A DNA stretch of 64,000 nt from Novosphingobium sp. Lineage in GTDB: Bacteria; Pseudomonadota; Alphaproteobacteria; Sphingomonadales; Sphingomonadaceae. The notes beneath the pieces are model-generated. The model ran no database searches. It saw only the letters and a program-made list of their open reading frames with translations, and was not told the origin of the DNA. The stretch lies in NCBI GenBank assembly GCA_017745295.1, contig JAGHZR010000001.1, forward strand, positions 62,001 through 126,000, given 5' to 3'. Positions 36,793 through 44,155 of this stretch are shown one piece after another. Made by a program: the position numbers and the translations under genes. Position 1 is the stretch's first letter; every line of letters begins with the position of its first letter.

Positions 36793-36978
36793 TTACAGAC
36801 TGGTTGCAACGGTCGCTGGGGGGAGTAGCAACCGCGCGAGTCTGCCCCTGAACTCCTGTTTCAGTCTCTTCAGCCTTGCGATCTCGAAAGGATCGGCAAA
36901 GCGTCTGCCCTGCGCGAGGCGCAGCAGGGCGTCGAGCTTCTGGTTTCGCTCGAGCAGGCGGAACATCCGGTCGGTCAT
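36793..36978 (-). CDS. YdcH-like mini-protein (copy 3)
   Basis: 61 residues from ATG 36978, with AGGGA nine bases upstream. It is helical and very basic (RMFRLLERNQKLDALLRLAQ, then IARLKRLKQEFRGRLARLL). The LKRLK core aligns with the KKRKLR core of the two copies at 30228 and 30608, but it is more divergent, so assignment to DUF465 is tentative. It lies upstream of the TerC gene on the same strand. Confidence 0.7.
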   Translation of the reverse strand: MTDRMFRLLERNQKLDALLRLAQGRRFADPFEIARLKRLKQEFRGRLARLLLPPATVATSL

Positions 36979-37216
36979 AGTCAAAATCCCTATCGAACAG
37001 TTGGTGGTTCGATCGGAGGACCCGGCGCAAGGTTCCTGTTGCCTGAGCTTTTTGGGGCTGATTGGGTCCCCGGAACCTGCATCGGTTTCACCCGATGCGG
37101 TCCGACATCACGAGGCGCTTCCCAGAGAAACGCCGCGCCAGAGGGGCCCGGCCCGCAAAGCGCACATAGCCGTCGTCTGGCCGTTTTTCAACCCCGCTTG
37201 ACCGAATGTGCACTTA

Positions 37217-37236
37217 TGATATTAATGTGATATCAC
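37217..37236. promoter_or_regulatory. Palindromic promoter/operator of the SPFH operon
   Basis: TGATAT is followed five bases later by the perfect palindrome GTGATATCAC (37227-37236). The block lies 20-40 bases before the SPFH start codon in an AT-rich pocket of otherwise GC-rich DNA, with AGAGGGG as the ribosome site after it. Its symmetry suits a ribbon-helix-helix dimer, and such a protein is the second gene of the operon. Confidence 0.55.
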
Positions 37237-37256
37237 TTTAAGAGGGGAAACGCGCG

Positions 37257-38168
37257 ATGGTCGATTCGCATCTTCCGATCAATTCCAGCCGGGAATCCAA
37301 GGCTTCCAGCATGAGCGGCTACCTCATGCTGCTGGTCTTCCTCGGCGTGCTCGCCGCCATCGTCATGGGCGTGGTGACGCTGGCCAGCGGCGACCCCTCC
37401 CCTGCCGCCGTGCTCGGCTTTCTCGTCTTCATCGTTCCCGCCCTGATCGCCGAAGTGCTGATCGCCTCGGGCTTCTACATGATCCAGCCGAATCAGGCGG
37501 CGGCGGTGACGCTGTTCGGCTCCTATCGCGGCACCGACCGCGCGGCCGGGCTGCGCTGGGTCTGGCCGTGGATGGCCAAGCGCAAGATCTCGGTGCGCGC
37601 CAACAACGTCGTTTCGGAGAAGCTCAAGGTGAACGACTTGCGCGGCAATCCGATCGAGATCGCCACCAATGTCGTCTGGCGCGTCGCCGATACCGCGCAG
37701 GCGCTCTACGACGTGGACGACTACAAGGCCTTCGTGAACGTCCAGATCGAGGCCGCCGTGCGCTCGATCGGCTCGCGCTATGCCTATGACGACGTCGAGG
37801 ATGCCGAGATCACCCTGCGCGGCAGCCACGAGCAGGTGAACGCCGAACTGCGCACCGAACTGATCGAGCGCCTGCGCGTGGCGGGCATCACCGTCGACGA
37901 ATGCGGCCTAACCCACCTCGCCTATGCACCGGAGATCGCCGGGGCCATGCTGCGCCGCCAGCAGGCCGAGGCGGTGATCGCCGCCCGCCGCAAGCTGGTG
38001 GAAGGCGCGGTATCGATGGTCGAGATGGCTCTTGCACAGCTTTCCGAGAAGAACGTGGTCGAACTCGACGACGAGCGCCGCGCGGCGATGGTCTCGAACC
38101 TGATGGTCGTGCTCTGCGGCGAGCGCGACACCCAGCCGGTCGTCAATACCGGCACGCTCTACCAGTAG
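37257..38168 (+). CDS. SPFH/Band-7 domain membrane protein
   Basis: 303 residues. Two hydrophobic segments (about 22-43 and 52-70) place it in the membrane, followed by a cytosolic or periplasmic SPFH domain ([37 protein letters not shown]) and a helical oligomerisation tail. SPFH proteins form large ring or cage assemblies in membranes; some act with proteases or stabilise lipid domains. No C-terminal flotillin EA-repeat or NfeD partner is present, so it is stomatin-like. It is first in an operon with an RHH protein and a two-TM protein. Confidence 0.88.
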   Translation: MVDSHLPINSSRESKASSMSGYLMLLVFLGVLAAIVMGVVTLASGDPSPAAVLGFLVFIVPALIAEVLIASGFYMIQPNQAAAVTLFGSYRGTDRAAGLRWVWPWMAKRKISVRANNVVSEKLKVNDLRGNPIEIATNVVWRVADTAQALYDVDDYKAFVNVQIEAAVRSIGSRYAYDDVEDAEITLRGSHEQVNAELRTELIERLRVAGITVDECGLTHLAYAPEIAGAMLRRQQAEAVIAARRKLVEGAVSMVEMALAQLSEKNVVELDDERRAAMVSNLMVVLCGERDTQPVVNTGTLYQ

Positions 38169-38180
38169 GATCGCGGACGG

Positions 38181-38402
38181 ATGGCGAGTCCGAGCAAGAA
38201 GGCCTTTGCCCTGCGGCTGGACCCGGCGCTTCACGAAGCGCTGGAACGCTGCGCCGCGGCCGACTTCCGCTCGGTCAATGCCCAGGTCGAAGTGCTGCTG
38301 CGCGAGGCGCTCGCCCGGCGCGGGATGAAAGTGGAGGTCAGCGAGCCGGCCCGTCGGGGCCGCCCGCCCGCCACCGCCGACAGTCAGGAGAACGAGGCAT
38401 GA
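38181..38402 (+). CDS. Ribbon-helix-helix (Arc-like) DNA-binding protein
   Basis: 73 residues. The N-terminal strand KKAFALRLDP and two helices (LHEALERCAAADF, SVNAQVEVLLREALA) match Arc/MetJ-type RHH proteins; RHH proteins bind DNA as dimers using the strand. The C-terminal 25 residues are Pro/Arg-rich and probably disordered. It begins 12 bases after the SPFH stop and overlaps the next gene by ATGA. Autoregulation of the operon through the palindrome at 37227 is inferred. Domain databases often label such proteins as HicB-like antitoxins, but no toxin is next to it. Confidence 0.85.
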   Translation: MASPSKKAFALRLDPALHEALERCAAADFRSVNAQVEVLLREALARRGMKVEVSEPARRGRPPATADSQENEA

Positions 38403-38704
38403 GCCAGGAAGAGACCCTGTTCGTCTGCTACCGGAAGGGGTGGCAGTTCAATTGCCAGCCGCGCGGCCGGGCCGGATGGCTGGCCCTTGCTGGTTGGACG
38501 CTTCCGTTCCTGCCCTTGAGCCTCGGGCTGGCATGGCTACTGCTGCGCTTTCCCGAAAACCTCCTCGCCATTGTGATCGCCTTCACGCTGGTCGTGGCGG
38601 TGTGGACCGCCGTCATGATGATCTGGATCGTCAGCCGCAGCGAAATGGTGGACCTCAAGGCAGAGCCGAAGCCGGAACGCCGCCGCCGGAAGGATCGCCC
38701 GTAA
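38399..38704 (+). CDS. Small two-helix membrane protein of SPFH operon
   Basis: 101 residues. Two transmembrane helices (about 27-48 and 54-78) are joined by a short loop (RFPENLLA). The C-terminus is highly basic (KPERRRRKDRP), which favours a cytosolic location. It starts inside the stop of the RHH gene, so translation is coupled. Not recognised. A partner role for the SPFH protein is inferred from the operon. Confidence 0.78.
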   Translation: MSQEETLFVCYRKGWQFNCQPRGRAGWLALAGWTLPFLPLSLGLAWLLLRFPENLLAIVIAFTLVVAVWTAVMMIWIVSRSEMVDLKAEPKPERRRRKDRP

Positions 38705-38781
38705 CGCCCAGGCTCTGTCCCGCCGTGGGACGCGGCAAAAGGCGGTGCAGCGTTCCGCGCCGCAGGCGCTAGACCGGTGCC

Positions 38782-39738
38782 ATGAACCGCTCGACCCGAC
38801 TCGCTCTCGCCTGCGGCCTTCCGCTGCTCGCCGCCGTTCCCGCCGCCACCTCGTTCGGCCAGACGGAGGCCGCCGCGCCTTACACGGTGGTCGAGACCGG
38901 GCGCAGCTTCACCCGCCTGCAGGATGCGGTGGACGCCATCGGCGAAGGCAATGGCACGATCCGTTTCGCCTCGCTGCGCTTCTCGGACTGCGCGGTGCAG
39001 AGCAAAGGCGAGATCACCTATCAGGCCGAGGTCCCCGGCCAGTCGGTGCTCGACGGCAAGGCCTGCGAGGACAAGGCGGCGCTGGTCCTGCGCGGGCGCG
39101 GCGCCCGGATCGAGGGGCTGGTCTTCGCCAATATCCGGGTGCCCGACAAGAACGGCGCGGGGGTGCGGCTGGAGCACGGTAACCTCTCCGTCTCGCAGGC
39201 CTGGTTCCGCGACAGCGAGCAGGGCCTGCTCAGCGGCGAGGACCCGCAGGGCACGATCCTGATCGACAAGTCCACTTTCACCCGGCTCGGCACGTGCGAG
39301 GGATCGGGCTGCGCCCATTCGCTCTATATCGGCAACTACGGCGCGCTGACGGTGACCCGCAGCCGATTCGAGGCAGGCACCGGCGGCCACTACGTGAAGA
39401 GCCGCGCGGCGCGGGTCGAAGTGCTGAACTCCAGCTTCGACGATTCCGCCGGGCGCGGCACCAACTACATGATCGACCTGCCCGAAGGCGCCACCGGGCG
39501 CATCGCCGGCAACTGGTTCGTGCAGGGCCGCGACAAGGAGAACTACTCCGCCTTCATCGCCGTCGCCGCCGAGCACCGCAGCCATCCTTCGACAGGCCTG
39601 ACGGTGGAGGGCAACAATGCCCGCTTCGCCCCCGGCATCGACCGCCACAGCGCCTTCGTGGCCGACTGGTCCGGCGAGCCGCTGAAGCTCGGCGACAATG
39701 CGCTGGGCACCGGGCTGGCGTCTTTCGAGAAGCGCTGA
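38782..39738 (+). CDS. Exported right-handed beta-helix protein
   Basis: 318 residues. A signal peptide (about 1-26, ending SFGQ) is followed by short repeated strands typical of parallel beta-helix proteins (ARIEGLVFANIRV, LSVSQAWFRDSEQGL, LTVTRSRFEAGTGGHYVKS, VEVLNSSFDDS). Two Cys pairs in the first half could form disulfides. Such folds occur in pectate-lyase-like and polysaccharide-active enzymes, but no catalytic Asp/Arg/Lys cluster could be assigned. Periplasmic or surface location is inferred. Confidence 0.8.
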   Translation: MNRSTRLALACGLPLLAAVPAATSFGQTEAAAPYTVVETGRSFTRLQDAVDAIGEGNGTIRFASLRFSDCAVQSKGEITYQAEVPGQSVLDGKACEDKAALVLRGRGARIEGLVFANIRVPDKNGAGVRLEHGNLSVSQAWFRDSEQGLLSGEDPQGTILIDKSTFTRLGTCEGSGCAHSLYIGNYGALTVTRSRFEAGTGGHYVKSRAARVEVLNSSFDDSAGRGTNYMIDLPEGATGRIAGNWFVQGRDKENYSAFIAVAAEHRSHPSTGLTVEGNNARFAPGIDRHSAFVADWSGEPLKLGDNALGTGLASFEKR

Positions 39739-39800
39739 GCGCGCGCTCTAACCCCTCTGTCGGACTTGTCTCGACGGCCGGTTGATCCTAGCTTTCGGGG

Positions 39801-40172
39801 ATGCCGAGCGGCCCGCAACAGATACTGGCCTCTTTCACCCGCTTCCGGATCTGGGCGCTGCTGCTGCTCGCCGCGATCGGCCTCCAGGCAGGCGAGCCGA
39901 TTCGGGCGCCGCTGGAGCGGACGCAAGGCTCGGCCTTCAGCGCGGCCACCGTCGATCTGGCGCTGGCGACCGGGCGCCGGGTCGAGACCGGCAAGGCGCA
40001 GGCCCTGCCCACGCCCGCGCTCCCGACGATCGCACCGACGGCCTTAGAGGCCCCGCACCTCGCTTTCCTGCCCACGACCACGCGCCTGCACCTGCGACCC
40101 AAGGTGCGTGGCCCGCCGCCGCGCCGTCACCCCGCGCGGCTTCCCGACAGCACCGCACCGCCACTCGCCTGA
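39801..40172 (+). CDS. Small Pro/Arg-rich hypothetical, one hydrophobic segment
   Basis: 123 residues, unrecognised. A hydrophobic helix at about 17-29 (IWALLLLAAIGLQAG) could be a signal peptide or anchor. The rest is rich in Pro, Arg and Thr (RPKVRGPPPRRHP). Third codon positions are overwhelmingly G or C, supporting coding. It lies between the beta-helix gene and another small gene on the same strand. Confidence 0.6.
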   Translation: MPSGPQQILASFTRFRIWALLLLAAIGLQAGEPIRAPLERTQGSAFSAATVDLALATGRRVETGKAQALPTPALPTIAPTALEAPHLAFLPTTTRLHLRPKVRGPPPRRHPARLPDSTAPPLA

Positions 40173-40236
40173 TCCGCCTCGCCCGGCGCCGCTTTCCCGC
40201 GCGCGCCGTCTCCGCATGCAGATCAGGACCGTCACC

Positions 40237-40536
40237 ATGTCTTCAGAAAATATCGAGGCCCTGCGCACCGCCGACCGAGCGCGCATGGCATCCCTCTTCG
40301 TCCGCTATCCGGCGCTGACGGAAGCCGAACTCGAAGAAATCCACGCCTGGTTCAACCGGCGCGCGACTTCGCTCGACCTCGGCCTGCTCGCCGCCACGCC
40401 GGAAATCGCCGAACAGTTTCAGGAATATCGCGCCCAGCATCACGACCGTTTCAAGCCGAGCGACATCGGCAAGGCGGCGCTGTTCATAGGCGCGGTTGCA
40501 GCCGTCGTCGGATCGATCGTTCTCATGATCCCCTGA
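40237..40536 (+). CDS. Small protein with C-terminal membrane helix
   Basis: 99 residues from ATG 40237 with AGGA upstream; ATG 40216 would add seven residues. A mostly helical, acidic soluble part (ALTEAELEEIHAWFN) ends in one membrane helix (ALFIGAVAAVVGSIVLMIP, about 80-99), so it is tail-anchored or single-pass. Not recognised. An intrinsic terminator follows eight bases after the stop. Confidence 0.7.
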   Translation: MSSENIEALRTADRARMASLFVRYPALTEAELEEIHAWFNRRATSLDLGLLAATPEIAEQFQEYRAQHHDRFKPSDIGKAALFIGAVAAVVGSIVLMIP

Positions 40537-40544
40537 CCGACGGT

Positions 40545-40597
40545 CCCGGAGCGCGGCACCCCCTCATACCCTCGTTCGCGCTCCGGGCTTTTTCTTT
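40545..40597 (+). terminator. Intrinsic terminator
   Basis: CCCGGAGCGC (40545-40554) and GCGCTCCGGG (40578-40587) form a 10-base stem with a loop of about 23 bases, followed by CTTTTTCTTTCT. It closes the small gene at 40237. Confidence 0.85.
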
Positions 40598-40646
40598 CTG
40601 GGCCAGCATGTGGAGCTTCTCCGCTCACTACGCCTCCCATCGCACT

Positions 40647-40736
40647 CGTCATCCTGAACTCGTTTCAGGATCCATCTCGCCGCCGACACGGCCGGTTGTT
40701 GAGAGGAATGGATCCTGAAACAAGTTCAGGATGACG
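40647..40736. repeat. Palindromic pair (CCTGAA-type) between convergent genes
   Basis: Two inverted copies of a palindrome: CGTCATCCTGAACTCG followed by TTTCAGGATCCAT (40647-40675), and ATGGATCCTGAAA followed by CAAGTTCAGGATGACG (40708-40736). The copies are nearly perfect reverse complements, so the 90-base region can form one long hairpin. This motif is a common dispersed element in sphingomonad chromosomes. It lies between the terminator at 40545 and the ribA stop. Confidence 0.85.
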
Positions 40737-40778
40737 TTGGTTTGGAGGGCGGGTTCGGGCCGCAAACTCCCATCCCGA

Positions 40779-41849
40779 CTAGAGTATATGCCCGGTGCGG
40801 TCCCGCTTGGTTTCGAGATAGCGCGCATTGTGCGGGTTGGGCGGCAACTGGTGCGGCACCCGCTCCACCACCGCGACGCCCACGCCTTCGAGCGCCGCGA
40901 CTTTGGCCGGGTTGTTGGTCATCAGCCGGATGGCGCCAACCCCGAGCAGGTCGAGCATCCGCGCCGCCACCGGGAAGTCGCGCGCTTCAGTCGGCAGGCC
41001 GAGACGGTTGTTGGCATCCACCGTGTCGTAGCCAAGGTCCTGGAGGCTATAGGCCCTCAGCTTGTTCACGAGACCGATACCGCGCCCTTCCTGCCTCAGG
41101 TAAAGCAGCACGCCCCAACCGCCGTCCCTGGCCTCGTCGGCCATGGCCCGCAGCGCCGCATCGAGTTGCGGGCCGCAGTCGCATTTCAGGCTGCCGAGGA
41201 TATCGCCGGTCAGGCATTCCGAGTGGAGCCGCACCAGCGGCGCCCGGTCGCCGTCCTGCTCGCCGATGACCAGCGCGACATGTTCGCGCAAGTCATCCAG
41301 CGAACGGAACGCGACGATCTCCGCCTCTTCGCAGGCCGCCACCGGCAGGCGCGCGCGCGAGGCGATGACGAGGCGGCCGGTGTCCTTCCATTCCGCGAGA
41401 TCGGCGGGCGACACGGACTGCGCCTCGCCGTCGATATCCGGCGCAACGAGGAAGGCAGGCAGGATACCGGCGAGCCGCGCCAGTTCCATGGCGGTGCGGG
41501 CGAGATCGATGTCCTCGATATGCTCGGCCGCGAACGGGCCTTTCATCGGGTGCGCCAGATCGAGCGCCGGATCGGCCACCGCGCGGGCGGTTTCGAGATC
41601 GAACGGCTCGGCGGCACGAATCAGCACGGGCGCCTCGGGAACGGCGGCTTCGCGCTGGTTGGCGAGCTTGAGCGTCACCGCCCGCGCCGCCGAGATCAGC
41701 ATCCGGGGTGCGGTGACGCCGGGCGCGAAGCCGGTCTCGGCCGGGAGCAGGACATGAGCTTCACCCATCCGCACCGGCCAGCCATGGCGCAGCGCGTCCA
41801 GCGCCAGCGCGACCCGGCGCGACCCGGCGGAGGGCAACTCGGTACTCAG
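40779..41849 (-). CDS. ribA: GTP cyclohydrolase II with N-terminal extension
   Basis: 356 residues. The C-terminal half is GTP cyclohydrolase II, the first step of riboflavin synthesis. It carries the zinc Cys set in HSECLTGDILGSLKCDCG, the YLRQEGRGIGLVNK motif, and LLGVGAIRLMTNNP. The first 160 residues resemble a degenerate second domain rather than an active DHBP synthase; the acidic DHBP motifs were not seen. The start is uncertain: the frame overlaps the xthA stop as CTGA, and GGAG lies eight bases before that CTG; TTG 41837 and ATG 41770 are alternatives. ribB/E/H are not here. Confidence 0.88.
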   Translation of the reverse strand: MSTELPSAGSRRVALALDALRHGWPVRMGEAHVLLPAETGFAPGVTAPRMLISAARAVTLKLANQREAAVPEAPVLIRAAEPFDLETARAVADPALDLAHPMKGPFAAEHIEDIDLARTAMELARLAGILPAFLVAPDIDGEAQSVSPADLAEWKDTGRLVIASRARLPVAACEEAEIVAFRSLDDLREHVALVIGEQDGDRAPLVRLHSECLTGDILGSLKCDCGPQLDAALRAMADEARDGGWGVLLYLRQEGRGIGLVNKLRAYSLQDLGYDTVDANNRLGLPTEARDFPVAARMLDLLGVGAIRLMTNNPAKVAALEGVGVAVVERVPHQLPPNPHNARYLETKRDRTGHIL

Positions 41850-42634
41850 AGTTCGAACTCCGTGACGAGCGGAACGTGGTCGCTCGGCTGTTCCCAGCGG
41901 CGGGTCTCCTCGACGAAGCTGTGCGCGCGCGCCTGCTTCGCGAGATCGGGCGAGGCCCACATGTGGTCGAGGCGGCGGCCCTGGTCCTTCTGGCGCCAGT
42001 AGCTGCGATAGGACCACCAGGAATAGTTGCGTTCCGGCGCGGGGATGAATTCTCGGCCCAGATCAACCCAGCCGTGGGCATCGCGGAAACGGCCCAGCGT
42101 CTCCACTTCGATCGGCGTGTGGCTGACGACCTTGAGCAGGGCCTTGTGGTCGTAGACGTCCGATTCGAGCGGGGCGATGTTGAAGTCACCGACGATCAGG
42201 GTAGGCCGGTCGATCTTGTCGGCCCAGCGGGTCATGCGTTCTAGGAAGTCGAGCTTCTGGCCGAACTTCAGGTTCACCTCGCGGTCGGCAATGTCGCCGC
42301 CGGCGGGGATATAGACGTTCTCCAGGATCATGCCCTGCCCGGCACCCTGAAGCTCCACGCCGACATGGCGCGCCTCGCCGTTGTCCTGCCAGTCATGGCG
42401 GCTGAACTCGGTGAACGGCACGCGGCTGACGGTGGCGACGCCGTGGTAGCCCTTCTGGCCGTGGATCGCGCGGTGGGTATAGCCGAGTCGCTCGAACATA
42501 TCGTGCGGGAAGAGGTGCTCGGCGACCTTGATCTCCTGGAGGCAGAGCACGTCGGGCGACTGCTCGGTCAGGAAACGCTCGACCTGGTCGATGCGAAGGC
42601 GGACAGAATTGATGTTCCAGGTGGCGATCTTCAT
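41846..42634 (-). CDS. xthA: Exodeoxyribonuclease III
   Basis: 262 residues. This is an AP endonuclease/3'-exonuclease of the exonuclease III family, for base-excision repair. The order of motifs is complete: KIATWNINSVRLR, LCLQEIKV (metal Glu), the substrate Tyr/His in YGH-like YHGVATVSR, IVGDFNIAP (Asp/Asn), and SDHVPLVTEF (catalytic His). The start is ATG 42634. The stop is shared with the probable ribA start, so the two genes are coupled. Confidence 0.96.
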   Translation of the reverse strand: MKIATWNINSVRLRIDQVERFLTEQSPDVLCLQEIKVAEHLFPHDMFERLGYTHRAIHGQKGYHGVATVSRVPFTEFSRHDWQDNGEARHVGVELQGAGQGMILENVYIPAGGDIADREVNLKFGQKLDFLERMTRWADKIDRPTLIVGDFNIAPLESDVYDHKALLKVVSHTPIEVETLGRFRDAHGWVDLGREFIPAPERNYSWWSYRSYWRQKDQGRRLDHMWASPDLAKQARAHSFVEETRRWEQPSDHVPLVTEFEL

Positions 42635-42687
42635 GCCGCAGGCAATAGGGATGCCCTTTGCGAATTTCCAGAGCCACGCCGCAAGAA

Positions 42688-42718
42688 AGCGGGGCCCCGC
42701 TTTCGCGGGGGCCACGGT
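42688..42718. repeat. GC-rich palindromic element
   Basis: AGCGGGGCCCCGC followed by TTTCGCGGGGGCC has the same CCCGC-TTCGCGGG core as the elements at 11412 and 33598. It lies just upstream of xthA. Confidence 0.7.
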
Positions 42719-42738
42719 GACTAAGATTCACCAGCGCA

Positions 42739-42884
42739 TTTTTCTGGCTGATTTTTTCGTCCGGCGGGAGCGAGAATGCTGCCGATCGAGAACCGGAGCG
42801 CAGCGGCCGTCTGGCCGTGAGCACCGGAAGCGCAGAGCGGTAGCGTTCGCAGCCCCGCCGGGCGGAAAAAACAGCCAGAAAAAA
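42739..42884. repeat. 146-bp long inverted repeat, MITE-like
   Basis: The left arm (42739-42768, TTTTTCTGGCTG then TTTTTTCG and CCGGCGGG) is the reverse complement of the right arm (42853-42883, CCCGCCGGGCGG then AAAAAACAGCCAGAAAAA) with few mismatches. The 84-base centre itself has partial symmetry (GCGAGAATGCTGCCG against CGGTAGCGTTCGC, and an inner GGCCG/CGGCC). The whole segment can form one long hairpin. It carries no transposase. The right arm overlaps the T-run of the RNA terminator at 42889. This may be a small non-autonomous element. Confidence 0.75.
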
Positions 42885-43006
42885 CAAAAACCCTCGGTCC
42901 GGGGGCAGAGGACCGAGGGTTCATGTAAGCGTTCGTCACGCTAAATCAGAGGACCCTTGTGGAGGCGTGGGCAACAGGGGGGAAACCCGCCTCGAGCCGC
43001 TCTGAC
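42880..43006 (-). ncRNA. Structured small RNA candidate
   Basis: On the minus strand a promoter-like pair (43013-43040) is followed by about 127 bases that fold: outer helix CTCTGA/TCAGAG (plus-strand 43000-43005 and 42946-42951), inner helix GAGGCG/CGCCTC (42962-42967 and 42988-42993), a perfect 5-base hairpin AGCGT/ACGCT (42928-42942), then an intrinsic terminator with a 12-base stem (AACCCTCGGTCC/GGACCGAGGGTT, 42889-42922) and T-rich tail. No open reading frame explains the region. I could not match it to 6S, SRP, tmRNA or RNase P RNA. Confidence 0.7.
42889..42922 (-). terminator. Intrinsic terminator of the small RNA candidate
   Basis: A 12-base perfect stem AACCCTCGGTCC/GGACCGAGGGTT is followed, in the minus-strand direction, by a T-rich tail (TTTTTGTTTTTT). 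It is far (about 200 bases) from the lolA stop, so it more likely ends a separate transcript than lolA. Confidence 0.85.
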
Positions 43007-43012
43007 CATCTC

Positions 43013-43040
43013 AATGTAGGTGCTCTTGGCTTGCTGGCAA
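43013..43040 (-). promoter_or_regulatory. Promoter of the small RNA candidate
   Basis: TTGCCA-N16-TACATT on the minus strand, read also as CTTGCC-N16-CTACAT, resembles strong alphaproteobacterial housekeeping promoters (CTTG...CTATAT). The start would fall near 43006, right at the first base of the outer RNA helix. Confidence 0.6.
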
Positions 43041-43123
43041 GTGAACGGAATTCAGAAAAGTGTCGCATTCCGTCGCAGCCAGCGGGCAACTCGCGACCAG
43101 GCGGTGCCCGTTATCGACGGAAC

Positions 43124-43780
43124 CTATCGGCGCGTACGGGGGCGGGGATCGACCCAGCGGAAATCGTTGTCGGTCACCGGAACGCCGTAGCGCTGATTCG
43201 ACAGTGCGATGGTGGTGCGCTTGTTCTGCGAATCGAGCGAGACCCAGTAGCTCAGCTCAAGCCCGCCCGGCGCCGAGGCCTTGCGGGTGAAGATCAGGGT
43301 GATGACGCCATATTCGGGATGCGAGCGGTCGCGGACCTCGATGCTGACGACGTTGGGATTGCCGGTCTGCTTGACGGTGCCGAACTTCGCCACGTCGCGC
43401 TTGGGATCGAGCAGCGCGCCGAGCGGGCTGTTGCTGATCGGCCAGCGCTGCACCTGCCGCACCGAGTAGTCGATCATCGTCAGCGCCTTGCCGTCGCTGA
43501 CGATCAGCATCTGGGCGCTCTTCTCGTACTGGAAGCGGATCTTGCCGGGGCGCATCAGCGTCAGTTCGCCGGTCAGGCTCTGGCCGTTGCGGTCGGTCTG
43601 GACGAAGCTGGCCTTCATCGTCGAGATCGCGCGAAGCGCCTCGACGGCCTGGTTCAGCTGCGCAGCGTCGGCAGACGGCGCAGCTATCGCGGGCGTCGCC
43701 GGAAGGAGGGCAGGAACGCAAAGCGCGGCCAAACTGGCCGCGCTTACGCAAGAGCGAAAGATCTTGAAGGTGCGGTTCAT
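43124..43780 (-). CDS. lolA: LolA-family outer membrane lipoprotein carrier
   Basis: 218 residues. A signal peptide (about 1-33, ending AIAAP) leads to the LolA half-barrel. Family features are MKASFVQTDRNGQSLTGELTLMRPGKIRF split over the first strands, and LIVSDGKALTMID. LolA carries lipoproteins across the periplasm; LolB is not present here. The C-terminus is basic (VDPRPRTRR). It lies 63 bases after rpmG on the same strand. Confidence 0.88.
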   Translation of the reverse strand: MNRTFKIFRSCVSAASLAALCVPALLPATPAIAAPSADAAQLNQAVEALRAISTMKASFVQTDRNGQSLTGELTLMRPGKIRFQYEKSAQMLIVSDGKALTMIDYSVRQVQRWPISNSPLGALLDPKRDVAKFGTVKQTGNPNVVSIEVRDRSHPEYGVITLIFTRKASAPGGLELSYWVSLDSQNKRTTIALSNQRYGVPVTDNDFRWVDPRPRTRR

Positions 43781-43843
43781 GATGCTCCCATTGGGTTTGC
43801 AGGCTTGAACCGCCCCTTAATCGCAAAGTTCCCGAAGGAAACC

Positions 43844-44011
43844 TTACTTGATCTTGGCTTCCTTGAAGTCGACGTGCTTGCGCACGACCGGGTCGTACTT
43901 GCGGAAGGTCATCTTCTCGGTCGTGTTGCGCGGGTTCTTCTTGGTGACGTAGAAGAAGCCGGTGTCGGCGGTCGAGACAAGACGGATCTTGACGGTTGCG
44001 GGCTTCGCCAT
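43844..44011 (-). CDS. rpmG: 50S ribosomal protein L33
   Basis: 55 residues. The sequence [19 protein letters not shown] and the end [11 protein letters not shown] are typical. It is the Cys-free (zinc-independent) form: no CxxC pairs occur. It is too short to stand out by length alone, but the similarity is strong. An inverted pair (GCCGCCCTG/CAGGGCGGC) lies in the spacer to ppk2 upstream. Confidence 0.97.
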   Translation of the reverse strand: MAKPATVKIRLVSTADTGFFYVTKKNPRNTTEKMTFRKYDPVVRKHVDFKEAKIK

Positions 44012-44155
44012 GGCGGTTTCCTGTATCTCTCGTTTCAGCCGCCCTGGCCGGCCGGCGTTCCGTTGAAAAATTTCAGGGCGGCAATCGAGCGCCGCCCCTC
44101 AAGGTTGCGGCCCATGCGATAGTGACAGCCCAAAGTCAAGCGCGAGAGGGGTAAA

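Noticed and set aside
36815..36845. GGGGGGAGTAGC motif resembling the core of a yybP-ykoY manganese riboswitch near a TerC-type gene
   Set aside because: It lies on the plus strand, opposite to the TerC gene, and is the antisense of the last codons of the small YdcH-like gene. No riboswitch helices surround it.
38181..38704. A HicAB-like toxin-antitoxin pair
   Set aside because: The RHH protein has no HicB partial RNase-H fold, and the following gene is a two-helix membrane protein, not a HicA toxin.
42880..43006. Identification of the RNA candidate as 6S RNA
   Set aside because: 6S RNA should form one long hairpin with a large central bubble; this RNA has separate short helices and an extra hairpin, and the gene context is not the usual one.
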